Assembly (NCBI RefSeq): GCF_000829825.1
Contig: NZ_JXSL01000027.1
Span: 496,001-560,000 of the forward strand
DNA: 64,000 nt
Direction: 5' to 3'
Origin: Paramagnetospirillum magnetotacticum MS-1
GTDB lineage: Bacteria > Pseudomonadota > Alphaproteobacteria > Rhodospirillales > Magnetospirillaceae
Position numbers and translations under genes: made by a program
Part shown: positions 51,501 to 60,268 of the stretch, piece after piece
How positions within the stretch are numbered: the first letter of the stretch is position 1
Layout: every line of letters begins with the position of its first letter
Notes under the pieces: model-generated
Database searches by the model: none
What the model saw: the letters and a program-made list of their open reading frames with translations, nothing else
Told to the model about the DNA's origin: nothing

Positions 51501-52057
51501 TCGACCTCCAGCTTGTGGCGCATGATTTCCACATAACAGCGCCCTGCGAAGGCCCGCGCAAGGCGGGCCAGCACGATCTCGGCCTTCTCCGCCTGCCCGT
51601 CGGCCAGCAGACGTCCCACCGGCCCAGCCGGGCCGCCGGTGAGAATGATCAGACCGTCGGAGCGGGTCTCCAGATCATGCAGCGTCACCTGGGGCGTCTC
51701 GCCCGCATCGGTCTCGAGGAAGGCCTTGGACACCAGTTTCAGCAGATTGAGATAGCCCGCCTCGTTCTGGCATAGCAGGACCAGGGTGTCGGGCTCGGGC
51801 TTGCGTCCATCCTTGGACGGGCCGCCGTCTTCGCGCCGGATAGCGATCTGGGCGCCGACGATGGGCTGAATCCCCGCATCCGAGCAAGACGTGGAGAATT
51901 CCAGCGCGCCGAACAGATTGCCGGTATCGCTGATGCCCACGGCAGGCATGGCCATCTTCTCGCACAGCTTGATCAGCTGTTTGAGCTTGATGGCGCCTTC
52001 CGCCAGGGAATAGGCGGTGTGGACCCGAAGATGGACGAAATCGGCATAGGCAGGCAT
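48593..52057 (-). CDS. dnaE: DNA polymerase III subunit alpha
   Basis: A 1154-residue replicative polymerase. PHP domain at the start ([19 protein letters not shown]), polymerase core with [38 protein letters not shown] and catalytic aspartates in MPDFDIDFC, then [30 protein letters not shown], the HhH region and a C-terminal OB fold ([31 protein letters not shown]). The length is normal for DnaE1. It follows MAPEG and lolD on the same strand; lolF-lolD-dnaE is a usual alphaproteobacterial order. Confidence 0.97.
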   Translation of the reverse strand: [1154 protein letters not shown]

Positions 52058-52100
52058 GGCGGCGAGATTACCGCAACTCAGCGTCCTTGTCCCCTATGCC

Positions 52101-52481
52101 TTAGCCGCCGAGAACTGCATGGGTGGCAGCCCCCAGCAGGACGACAAAGGTCCCGATCACGCCCACCTGGCGAAAACGAAGCACACCGGTTGTCAGCCCC
52201 CAGGCATGGGAGAGACGGACCAGAATCAGCACGCTCCCCAGCACATGAATGGACCAGAAGGGCGAACCGTTCATCTCGGCCAAGGCGATCAGCACCAGGG
52301 CGAAGGGCACGAATTCGGCGAAGTTGCCGTGCACCCGAATGGCACGCTTCAACCCTTCGTCGCCACCGTCGCCCAGGGATGCCCTGGCGCGGTAGCGGGC
52401 CTTGATCACGCGGATGGTCAGGACCACGAACATCACCGCAAGAACGGCGGCGTAATAGGCGACAATCTTGGGAGCATGCAT
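52101..52481 (-). CDS. MAPEG-family membrane protein
   Basis: A 126-residue protein with four hydrophobic segments and the MAPEG pattern (RVIKARYRARASLGDGGDEGLKRAIRVHGNFAEFVPFALVLIALAE). Members are glutathione-dependent membrane enzymes, such as microsomal glutathione transferases. It is inserted between lolD and dnaE with gaps of 5 and 43 bases. The substrate is unknown. Confidence 0.85.
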   Translation of the reverse strand: MHAPKIVAYYAAVLAVMFVVLTIRVIKARYRARASLGDGGDEGLKRAIRVHGNFAEFVPFALVLIALAEMNGSPFWSIHVLGSVLILVRLSHAWGLTTGVLRFRQVGVIGTFVVLLGAATHAVLGG

Positions 52482-52486
52482 GATGG

Positions 52487-53167
52487 CTAGACCTCGACCA
52501 GCAATCCCTCGCTCATCTTCACCACCCGGTCCATGCGGGCGGCCAGATCAGGGTTATGGGTGGCGATCAGGGCGGCGACCCCCGAGCCCTTGACCAGGCG
52601 GATCAGTTCGTCGAACACGCCCTCGGCGGTATGGGGATCGAGATTGCCGGTGGGCTCGTCGGCCAACAGGACGCGCGGCCCGTTGGCCAGGGCGCGGCAG
52701 ATGGCGACACGCTGCTGCTCGCCGCCCGACAACTGGCCGGGACGATGCTCGGCCCGTTCTGCCAGTTTCATGCGCGCCAGCAGATCCATGGCCTTTTCCC
52801 GCGCCTTGGACCGGGACACGCCCGCGATCATCTGAGGCAGGATCACGTTCTCGACGGCCGAGAATTCCGGCAGCAAGTGGTGGTACTGGTAGACGAAGCC
52901 CAGATGCAGACGCCGCAGCAGGGTGCGTTCCCCCTCGCCCAAACTTCCAGCCGGGTTACCCGCCAGATGGACCTCGCCCGCATCGGGACGTTCCAATAGA
53001 CCGGCGATGTGCAAAAGCGTTGATTTGCCCGCGCCCGAAGGACCGACCAGGGCGACGATCTCACCCGCCCGGATCTCCAGATTGGCGCCCTTCAGAACTT
53101 CCAGGTCATCCTTGCCCTGTTTGAAGACGCGGCGGATGTTTTCCAGTTTGAGCCCGTCGTTACTCAT
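52487..53167 (-). CDS. lolD: Lipoprotein-releasing ABC transporter ATPase LolD
   Basis: A 226-residue ABC ATPase. Walker [11 protein letters not shown] loop region [25 protein letters not shown], signature [15 protein letters not shown] and Walker [13 protein letters not shown] are typical of LolD/MacB-type ATPases. It energises release of outer-membrane lipoproteins from the inner membrane. It overlaps the permease gene by eight bases. Confidence 0.93.
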   Translation of the reverse strand: MSNDGLKLENIRRVFKQGKDDLEVLKGANLEIRAGEIVALVGPSGAGKSTLLHIAGLLERPDAGEVHLAGNPAGSLGEGERTLLRRLHLGFVYQYHHLLPEFSAVENVILPQMIAGVSRSKAREKAMDLLARMKLAERAEHRPGQLSGGEQQRVAICRALANGPRVLLADEPTGNLDPHTAEGVFDELIRLVKGSGVAALIATHNPDLAARMDRVVKMSEGLLVEV

Positions 53168-54404
53168 AACGCAGCGCCTCCACCGGATCGAGTTTGGCGG
53201 CGCGCCAGGCGGGATAGATCGTGGCGGCGAATGACAGGCCCAACGCCATCAGCACCACGGTGACCACTTCGCGCGTCTCGACGCGGGCGGGCAGTTGGGT
53301 CAGGAAGTAGATCTCGGCGGCGAACAGTTCGCGGCCGATGATGGACTGGATGAACTGGCGGATATTCTCGATATTGGTGGCGAAGGCCACGCCCAGCAAG
53401 GTGCCCGCCACGGTTCCCACCACACCCACCGAAGCCCCGGCCAGGAAGAAGATGCGCAAGATCATGCCGCGCGTCGCCCCCATGGTGCGCAGGATGGCGA
53501 TGTCGCGCCCCTTGTCCTTCACCAGCATGATCAGGCTGGAGATGATGTTGAACGCCGCCACCAGAATGATCAGGGTGAGGATCAGGAACATGACGTTCCG
53601 CTCCACCTGGATGGCATTGAAGAAATTGGCGTTGGCTTGCTGCCAGTCATAGATGGTGGCGCTGCTCCCCGTCAGGTCCCAGATGGCCTTGCGGGTCTCG
53701 GGCACCATGTCGGGATTTTCCAAAAAGACCTCGATCTGGGTCACCAGTTGGGGCAGGCGGAAATAGGTCTGGGCGGCCTCCAGCGGCATGAAGACGAAGC
53801 CGGAATCATATTCGAACATGCCCACATCGAAGGTGCCCACCACCCGATAACCGCGCATGCGCGGCACGGTGCCAAAGGCGGTGACATTGCCCTTGGGCGA
53901 AATCAGTGAAACGGAATCGCCGATGCGCACGCCAAGCTTTTCCGCCAGGCGCTTGCCGATCACCACGGCGTCGTCACCGGCGAAGTCGGCGGGATTGCCG
54001 CGATACTTCTTCTGAAAGACCGGCCGCGTCAGCAGATCCTCGGCACGCACGCCGCGCACGATGGCCCCCGTCCCGCCCCCGGCCGAAGTGGCGAAGACCT
54101 GGCCCTCGGCGGTGGGAATCACCTTGGTGACCCCCGGCAACTTGCGGATGGACTCGGCCAGCGGGTCGTACCCCGAGAGCGGTGCGCCGCTGCCATAGAC
54201 GCCGATATGACCGTTGATGCCGAGGATGCGGCCCAGCAATTCGTGACGAAAGCCGTTCATCACGGCCATCACCACGATCAGCGTGGCGACGCCCAGGCCG
54301 ATTCCCGCCAACGAGAAACCGGCGATCACCGAAATGAAGCCTTCCTTGCGCCGGGCCCGCAAATAGCGGAACGCCACCATGCGCTCGAACGAATTGAAGA
54401 TCAT
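53160..54404 (-). CDS. lolF: Lipoprotein-releasing ABC transporter permease (single LolC/E, LolF type)
   Basis: A 414-residue permease with an N-terminal membrane helix, a large periplasmic MacB-like domain (about 50-270) and three C-terminal helices. Seen: [48 protein letters not shown] and [34 protein letters not shown]. Only one permease gene accompanies lolD, so the transporter is probably a homodimer of LolF type. Start ATG 54404 is the family start. Confidence 0.9.
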   Translation of the reverse strand: MIFNSFERMVAFRYLRARRKEGFISVIAGFSLAGIGLGVATLIVVMAVMNGFRHELLGRILGINGHIGVYGSGAPLSGYDPLAESIRKLPGVTKVIPTAEGQVFATSAGGGTGAIVRGVRAEDLLTRPVFQKKYRGNPADFAGDDAVVIGKRLAEKLGVRIGDSVSLISPKGNVTAFGTVPRMRGYRVVGTFDVGMFEYDSGFVFMPLEAAQTYFRLPQLVTQIEVFLENPDMVPETRKAIWDLTGSSATIYDWQQANANFFNAIQVERNVMFLILTLIILVAAFNIISSLIMLVKDKGRDIAILRTMGATRGMILRIFFLAGASVGVVGTVAGTLLGVAFATNIENIRQFIQSIIGRELFAAEIYFLTQLPARVETREVVTVVLMALGLSFAATIYPAWRAAKLDPVEALRYE

Positions 54405-54464
54405 GGAACCCCGCCGATCAATCCTGGAGGGCGACAATAGGCAATGGCGACCGGCTTGGCAACG

Positions 54465-55325
54465 CTACCGCACGCCCCGTTTGGAACAGGCCTCGGCCAG
54501 GGCGCGCTGGTCCTCGGACACCATGGGCTCGTCGTTGAAGGTGAAGGAGTTGCGCGCGATGTCGTATTTGACCACGCCCACCTTCATGGAGGTGGAATCC
54601 AGCCCCTTGCCCGACAGCCCGGCCAAGGTGCCCTCGGTCGCCATGTTGGTATCCGTGTATTGCTGGCGAAGGGTGGTGTCCTTGGTCTGCAGGTCGGAGA
54701 CCGTGGTGGTGTTGGCGGTGATGGCGGTATTGGTCGTAGTGATCTGCGAATTGATGGACGCAAGCTTTGTGTTATAGGCGTCATCGATGGTCTTTTGCCG
54801 CGCCGCCCGGACCCGCAGCAAACCGGGATCCGTCGCCCCCGCCCCACCGGTATTGGCGATCAATGCAGCCGTATCGGAATTGTAGGTGGTGGTCAGCGCC
54901 GTCTTTTGCGAATTGAGACTGGTGAGTTGAGTATTCAGGGCCGTGCCTTGCGCCTTGGCAGTGGTGATGGCCGTGGTGTTGGACGCCACGGCGGAAGCGG
55001 CGGCGGCCTTGTTCTTGTTGGCCGTCTTGGCCTTGTTGTAGGTCATGGGATTGATGGTGATGGGAATCTCCAACACCTCGGGCAGCACCTTCTTGGCGAA
55101 GGCCTCCCTCCCCGGATCGGTATCGGCCGAGACCACCGGCTTGCCGCGCACATCAACGCCCGGTTTATAGGCCACGTCGGGCGCGGGCGTATGGCTGATC
55201 ACCCGCGAACAATCCAGCTTGGATATGGTGATCACCACCGGTCCCGACGAGCCAGATGCCCCCTGCGCCATCACGGCGGGGGTGCAAAGGCAAAATGCGG
55301 CGGACAGCGACAGAAAGCGGCGCAT
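54465..55325 (-). CDS. Exported Thr/Ala/Asn-rich coiled-coil protein
   Basis: A 286-residue protein with a signal peptide (about 1-21, FCLCTPAVMAQG). After a domain of about 75 residues (VVITISKLDCSRVISHTPAPDVAYKPGVDVRGKPVVSAD) comes a long low-complexity helical part (about 95-235) rich in Thr, Ala and Asn with spaced hydrophobics (NTAITANTTTVSDLQTKDTTL). A short C-terminal domain has a Cys (ALAEACSKRGVR) that could pair with the early Cys. I do not recognise the family. It lies 60 bases upstream of lolF on the same strand. Confidence 0.65.
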   Translation of the reverse strand: MRRFLSLSAAFCLCTPAVMAQGASGSSGPVVITISKLDCSRVISHTPAPDVAYKPGVDVRGKPVVSADTDPGREAFAKKVLPEVLEIPITINPMTYNKAKTANKNKAAAASAVASNTTAITTAKAQGTALNTQLTSLNSQKTALTTTYNSDTAALIANTGGAGATDPGLLRVRAARQKTIDDAYNTKLASINSQITTTNTAITANTTTVSDLQTKDTTLRQQYTDTNMATEGTLAGLSGKGLDSTSMKVGVVKYDIARNSFTFNDEPMVSEDQRALAEACSKRGVR

Positions 55326-55662
55326 GGCCAGGCTCCGAAGGGGATCAACGACGGTTCACGAAGGATGCGCCCCTCTAGGCCCGCCTTTCAAGCCCCGGAC
55401 TCCCGCATTAGAGACTTTCGCGTTAAGCCCCATTTGCGAAAGGTTCACAAAGAATAATGGTGACAGCTGTCAGAAAATTTCGTAACTTGGTGTCCAAGCC
55501 CGGTGAACGGGCAAGACATCCGATAACGGTTGCGCCAAAGCGGCTTGAGTGTCGGGAGGAACGTGTCCCAGGTCCGCCGAAAAGGCCGAGGCCAGGAACG
55601 TAGGATGCGGCAGGATCCCTTAAGGGCGGTCCTGCCGTTTCCGTTTTCAGCGTCTGATAGGC
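55326..55662. other. 337-base region with palindromes, no gene
   Basis: No supported coding sequence. It holds the palindrome TGACAGCTGTCA (55461-55472) and a strong hairpin GGCAGGA/TCCTGCC (55609-55636) that encloses CCCTTAAGGG. The hairpin lies 27 bases past the stop of the gene to its right and may end or protect that transcript, although there is no T run on that strand. Confidence 0.5.
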
Positions 55663-56472
55663 TCAGGCCGCCAGGCTGGCCCGCATCCTGGCCAGTTCGC
55701 CGAGTATGGGCCCGAACACCGCCTCCGGCGTCATCTGCCAACGGAATTGAAACTGGGCATGCCCGGCGTCATCCATGCTTTTGGGATCGCAGACGGCGAA
55801 CAGGGCCTCGAAGATCAGCAGGAATTTGGGATCGTCGAATTCGTCGGTACACCGCTTTCCCGGCTTGGCGGACAGATAGACGCCGCCGCCTATGGTGCGG
55901 GTGGCCGGGGCCGAGTTCATGACGATCATCAGCCAGTCCTTGCGGGGCTCGAACCGCCGGAAGGTCCGCGCGATGGACACCAGAACCCGCTCGCGCAGAA
56001 GGATGGTTTCCGGGTGAGCATAAAAGGCCTCCCAGCGGGTCACGCCATCGCGCCCCTTTCCCGCCTCGGCGGCGATGGCGGCGCAGCGCCCTTGGATCTC
56101 CTCGTAGACCTCCTCACCCAGAATCATGCGCAGCGCGGTAAAGAACCGGCCAAGATGACCGCGCGTGATCCCAGATGCATGGTCGTTCAGGATATGGGCA
56201 AAGGCCTTGGTGACAATCCGCCCGATATAATTGGTGCGCTGGCAGTCCACCTGCCGCAAGGCGAAGATGTCCTGGCAGGACTGTTCGCTGTCGGAGTACA
56301 GGGAGCCGACCACGTCGCCCAATCCGCCCATATCGGCGCAAAGCCGCCGAATGGTCTCCACCGGAACCTGGCCATCGACCGCCTGCTGCTCCAGCAGACC
56401 CGCAAAGGCCTTGACCGCAACGGCCGCCGTATTCCGGCATCGTGCCCCAAGTTCGTTCTCGGACATCGCCAC
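55663..56472 (-). CDS. Hypothetical helical protein, family not recognised
   Basis: A 269-residue, apparently soluble and mostly helical protein. It has several cysteines in the N-terminal half (GARCRN, RRLCADM, EQSCQDIF, QVDCQRTN) and a segment HASGITRGHLGRFFTALRMILGEEVYEEIQGRCAAI. The C-terminal half is richer in aromatic residues (FRRFEPRKDWLMIVMNSAPATRTIGGGVYL). Start ATG 56472 or 56466. It is monocistronic between AT-rich gaps. Nothing shows its role. Confidence 0.6.
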   Translation of the reverse strand: MAMSENELGARCRNTAAVAVKAFAGLLEQQAVDGQVPVETIRRLCADMGGLGDVVGSLYSDSEQSCQDIFALRQVDCQRTNYIGRIVTKAFAHILNDHASGITRGHLGRFFTALRMILGEEVYEEIQGRCAAIAAEAGKGRDGVTRWEAFYAHPETILLRERVLVSIARTFRRFEPRKDWLMIVMNSAPATRTIGGGVYLSAKPGKRCTDEFDDPKFLLIFEALFAVCDPKSMDDAGHAQFQFRWQMTPEAVFGPILGELARMRASLAA

Positions 56473-56621
56473 CCTACTCGGAAAGCACCCACTCCTCGAT
56501 AAACTATAGGACTAGCCGCATAGCAACTCAATATCGTTTAAAGAAAAGAAATCCGCATCAAAGGAGATAGCCGCAACCTTGCAGAACCCTGTCAGCCGGA
56601 ATACTCATTTACAGCCAAACA

Positions 56622-56648
56622 CAGTGTGGACACATATTGTTCACACTG
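56622..56648 (-). terminator. Hairpin downstream of tag
   Basis: CAGTGTGGACA (56622-56632) and TGTTCACACTG (56638-56648) form an 11-base stem (one G-U pair in RNA) with a five-base loop, 11 bases after the tag stop. The following TGTTTGG is only a weak T run, so it may be an imperfect terminator or an operator for the next gene. Confidence 0.5.
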
Positions 56649-56658
56649 CATCAACATT

Positions 56659-57216
56659 CTATTTTGAATAGAAGTCTTCCCCCACCTGTATCCAGGGCGG
56701 ATTGATGGAAACCAGCTTTAAGCATACGGGGCAATCCGCGCGGTGAGCTCCCGGCAGATAACCGATGCTCATCAGGAATTCCCCCACCACCTCGCCGCCC
56801 ATGAAGACGAAGCTGGATTTGAACAGCCTGACCCAGTCCTCCTTGGACAGCGGGTGGTGACGCTCGATCCAGGCGGCGAAACTGCCTTCGCGGGCCCGCA
56901 GGGCCTGAAGCCGCCGGGCGTTCTCAACGATGGCCGCCAGCTTGCGCCGGTTGCGGATGATTCCGGGATCGCTTAGCAGACGATCCATCTCGGAATCGCC
57001 ATAGGCCGCCACCTTGTCCACATCAAAGCCGTCGAAGGCCGCCACCATGGACGGACGCTTCTTCAGAACGATCAGCCAGGAAAGCCCCGCCTGGAAGATC
57101 TCCAGGCACAGACGCTCGAACAGCGCCCGTTCGTCGGTGAGGGGGAAGCCGTATTCCTGATCGTGATAGGGACCGTGGAATGGGTGGCCGGGCGCGATAT
57201 CGCAATACCAAGACAT
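56659..57216 (-). CDS. tag: DNA-3-methyladenine glycosylase I
   Basis: A 185-residue base-excision repair enzyme removing 3-methyladenine. The zinc-snap residues are seen at the start (WYCDIAPGHPFHGPYHDQEYGFP) and end (HRADCPVC). Other family segments: ERLCLEIFQAGLSWLIVLKKRPSMVAAFDGFD, DPGIIRNRRKLAAIVENAR. Start ATG 57216 has AGGAGA seven bases upstream. The methylmalonyl-CoA epimerase gene lies 65 bases upstream. Confidence 0.94.
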   Translation of the reverse strand: MSWYCDIAPGHPFHGPYHDQEYGFPLTDERALFERLCLEIFQAGLSWLIVLKKRPSMVAAFDGFDVDKVAAYGDSEMDRLLSDPGIIRNRRKLAAIVENARRLQALRAREGSFAAWIERHHPLSKEDWVRLFKSSFVFMGGEVVGEFLMSIGYLPGAHRADCPVCLKLVSINPPWIQVGEDFYSK

Positions 57217-57281
57217 TTGATTCTCCTCGGCCACGCGGCCACCCCGCCAACCCCACATGGCCGAGGAGGATTGGAGTCAGA

Positions 57282-57686
57282 TCAGGCCTGTTCCAGTTCC
57301 ACCAGAGTGCCGTTGAAATCCTTGGGATGCAGGAACAGAACCGGCTTGTCATGGGCGCCGATCTTGGGCTCGCCGTCGCCCAGAACGCGGGCGCCGGTGG
57401 CCTTCAGTTTGTCGCGGGCGGCCAGGATGTCTTCCACCTCGTAGCAGATGTGATGGATACCTCCCGACGGATTCTTTTCGAGGAAACCGGCGATGGGGGA
57501 CTTTTCGCCCATGGGATGAAGCAGTTCCACCTTGGTGTTGGGCAGTTCCACGAACACCACCGTCACGCCATGGGCAGGCTGCGCCACCGGAGCGGAGACC
57601 TTGGCTCCCAGAGTGTCGCGATAGAGTGCGGTGGCGGCGGCCAGATCGGGCACGGCGATGGCAACATGGTTCAACTTACCGATCAT
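57282..57686 (-). CDS. mce: Methylmalonyl-CoA epimerase
   Basis: A 134-residue vicinal-oxygen-chelate enzyme. It interconverts the two methylmalonyl-CoA epimers on the path from propionyl-CoA to succinyl-CoA. Metal ligands fit IGKLNHVAIAVPDL, VELLHPMGEKSPIAGFLEKNPSGGIHHICYEV and the closing GTLVELEQ. ATG 57686 has GAGGA upstream. No mutase gene is in the window. Confidence 0.92.
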   Translation of the reverse strand: MIGKLNHVAIAVPDLAAATALYRDTLGAKVSAPVAQPAHGVTVVFVELPNTKVELLHPMGEKSPIAGFLEKNPSGGIHHICYEVEDILAARDKLKATGARVLGDGEPKIGAHDKPVLFLHPKDFNGTLVELEQA

Positions 57687-57858
57687 CGGAATCCTCGTCC
57701 TTGCTGTGAAAAAGCTTGGGCTGCGAAAAAAATTTGGGTCGGCCACCTATATCACGCCTGGGCGGCGGAACACACTAAGGTGATGCGGCCTTTGACTTGC
57801 CGCCCGACGCGGGGTAGGAAAGGGCTCAGAGCCTGAATTTGTAAGTGGGGCGGGACCT

Positions 57859-60264
57859 GTGCCGGAACACGCCGCGAATGACAAGACCTCGGCCGTAAGC
57901 AAACCCGACAACCCGGATTTCGTGCGCATCGGCGACACCATGTCCCCTTGGGCGAGGATTGCCAATACCATCGCCCTTGTCCTGCTCCTGGGTGGTTCGG
58001 CCCTGTTCGTCGTGGTGATGGGCTCGCTGCCGCGCATCGAAGGGCATCACCCGGTCTCGGGAATCCTACTGAAGACCGCCATCACCCGCGACAGCGTCGG
58101 CATCCCCAGCATCAAGGCCGAGACCAGTCATGACGCCTATTTCGCCATGGGCTGGGTCCATGCCCAGGACCGCATGTGGCAGATGGAGGCCTCTCGGCGC
58201 TTAGGGAGCGGACGGCTGGCCGAACTGGTGGGCGAGCCGGGTCTGGCCAGTGACCGCTATATGCGCACGCTCGGCCTCTATCAGGCGGCGGAGCGCTCGC
58301 TGGGGGCTCTGGCGGAACCGACCCGCTCGGCGCTGCAATCCTACGCCGATGGCATCAATGGCTGGCTCTCCCACAACAGCCACCGCCTGCCACCCGAGTT
58401 CAGTCTGTTGGGCGTCAAGCCCGAGCCCTGGACCCCCGCTGATTCCATGGTCTGGCAAAAGATCATGGCCATGACCCTGTCGGGAAACTGGCACGACGAC
58501 GTCTTGCGCAGCCAACTGGCGCGAAACCTGGACCCAAAGCGGCTGCAGGAACTGTTCCCCGCCTATCCCGCCGATGCGCCGGTGACCCTGTCGGCCGAGG
58601 GCGGCAAGGCTTTGCTGGACCTCGCCCCCGACGCGCTGCGCCCCATGCCCGCCTCCAATGTCTGGGTGGTGAGCGGGGCCCGCACCCGCTCGGGAAAGCC
58701 CCTGCTGGCTGGCGATCCCCATCTGGCCTTTCGCGCCCCCGTCCTATGGTATCTGGCGCAAGTGGAGATGCCCGGCCTCAAACTGGCGGGCGCCACCGTT
58801 CCCGGCCTGCCCTTTCACCTGATCGCCCAAAATGGCCGCATCGCCTGGAGTTTCACCTCCACCCAGGCCGACACCGTCGATCTGTTCGTGGAAAAGCTGG
58901 CGGGCGAATCCGGCTACCGCACCCCCGAAGGCACCAGACCTTTCCTCGCCCGCACCGAGACCATCAAGGTCAAGGGCAAGCCTGATGTGACGCTCATCGT
59001 GCGCGAAACCAGGCACGGGCCGGTGATTTCCGATCTTCTGGCCCAGGATGTCGCGGGCAAGGACGAGGTAATCGCCCTGTCCTCGTCCGCGCTTGGCCAG
59101 ACCGATACCAGCATCCAGGCCCTGCATCTGCTGAATCAGGCCGTCGACTGGACCGGCTTTAACAAGGCGGTCAGGGATCTCCAGGCCCCGGCTCTCAACA
59201 TCGCCTATGCCGACACCGCCGGAAATATCGGTTTTGTCACCGCCGGACGCATTCCCATCCGCAAATCCGGGAACGGCACCGTGCCCGCCCGCGGCTGGAC
59301 CGGCGAAGGCGATTGGACCGGATGGGTGCCAGCGGCCAAGCTGCCGCAAGTCCTGAACCCCAAATCCGGCCTGCTGATCAACGCCAACAACAAGGTGGTG
59401 GGCGATAAATATCCCTATCTGATCACCGCCACCTGGCCCGACGGCTATCGCGCCGCCCGCATCCGGGAATTGCTGGGCGAGCGCCGCGGACTGACCATTG
59501 AAGACATGTCGGCCATTCAGGCCGATGCGGTGTCGGCCCAGGCCATCGAACTCAAGGATTTGCTGACCGGCATCGAGTTCAAGGATCCCCACGCCCGCGA
59601 CATGGCGCACAAGATCGCCGAATGGGACGGCAAGGCCGACCGCGACCGGCCCGAGCCGCTGATCTTCGCAGCCTGGATGGATCGCCTGAACCGCGCCATC
59701 CTGGCCGATGAACTGAAGGAGTCCTTTTCCGCCTTCGAGCCGGTGCGGGCCCAGGTTCTGGTGGATATCCTGACCCGCCGCCGTCACTGGTGCGACGACA
59801 TCACCACGCCCGAGGCCGAAAGCTGCGACGACCTGATCGAGCGCAGCCTGGGCAAGGCCCTAACCGATCTGGAAGCCACCTGGGGCAAGGACAGCAAGAC
59901 CTGGCGCTGGGGTGCCGCCCATCCGGCCCGCTTCTCCCATCCCCTCTTGGGGCATGTTCCGGTGCTGGGCGGCATGGCCGATCTGCAGGTGCCATCCGAC
60001 GGCGACGATTTCACCGTGTCGCGCGGCACCTATCGCGCCGAGGACAACGCCACCCGCTTCCCCCAGATTCACGGGGCGGGCCTGCGCGCGGTATTCGATC
60101 TGGCCGATCTGGCCGACAGCCGCTTCGTCATCGCTACCGGCCAGTCAGGCAACCCGCTGTCGCGCCACTATTCCGACATGCTGCCAGCCTGGAGCGCCAA
60201 CCGCCTCTTTCGCCTGGGGCATGATCCCAAGCACTCGGTGCTGACCCTGGAACGGGGACGGTGA
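57859..60264 (+). CDS. Penicillin acylase-family (Ntn) hydrolase
   Basis: An 801-residue precursor with an N-terminal membrane segment (about 31-54). Alpha part: DSVGIPSIKAETSHDAYFAMGWVHAQDRMWQMEASRR. The beta chain would begin at Ser266 in PASNVWVVSGARTRSGKPLLAGDPHL, the autocatalytic nucleophile. Later segments include QNGRIAWSFTSTQAD and FGNPA-type C-terminal GQSGNPLSRHYSDM. Members hydrolyse penicillins, acyl-homoserine lactones or other amides in the periplasm. GTG at 57859 is used; the start could be a few codons later. Confidence 0.88.
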   Translation: MPEHAANDKTSAVSKPDNPDFVRIGDTMSPWARIANTIALVLLLGGSALFVVVMGSLPRIEGHHPVSGILLKTAITRDSVGIPSIKAETSHDAYFAMGWVHAQDRMWQMEASRRLGSGRLAELVGEPGLASDRYMRTLGLYQAAERSLGALAEPTRSALQSYADGINGWLSHNSHRLPPEFSLLGVKPEPWTPADSMVWQKIMAMTLSGNWHDDVLRSQLARNLDPKRLQELFPAYPADAPVTLSAEGGKALLDLAPDALRPMPASNVWVVSGARTRSGKPLLAGDPHLAFRAPVLWYLAQVEMPGLKLAGATVPGLPFHLIAQNGRIAWSFTSTQADTVDLFVEKLAGESGYRTPEGTRPFLARTETIKVKGKPDVTLIVRETRHGPVISDLLAQDVAGKDEVIALSSSALGQTDTSIQALHLLNQAVDWTGFNKAVRDLQAPALNIAYADTAGNIGFVTAGRIPIRKSGNGTVPARGWTGEGDWTGWVPAAKLPQVLNPKSGLLINANNKVVGDKYPYLITATWPDGYRAARIRELLGERRGLTIEDMSAIQADAVSAQAIELKDLLTGIEFKDPHARDMAHKIAEWDGKADRDRPEPLIFAAWMDRLNRAILADELKESFSAFEPVRAQVLVDILTRRRHWCDDITTPEAESCDDLIERSLGKALTDLEATWGKDSKTWRWGAAHPARFSHPLLGHVPVLGGMADLQVPSDGDDFTVSRGTYRAEDNATRFPQIHGAGLRAVFDLADLADSRFVIATGQSGNPLSRHYSDMLPAWSANRLFRLGHDPKHSVLTLERGR

Positions 60265-60268
60265 AAAC

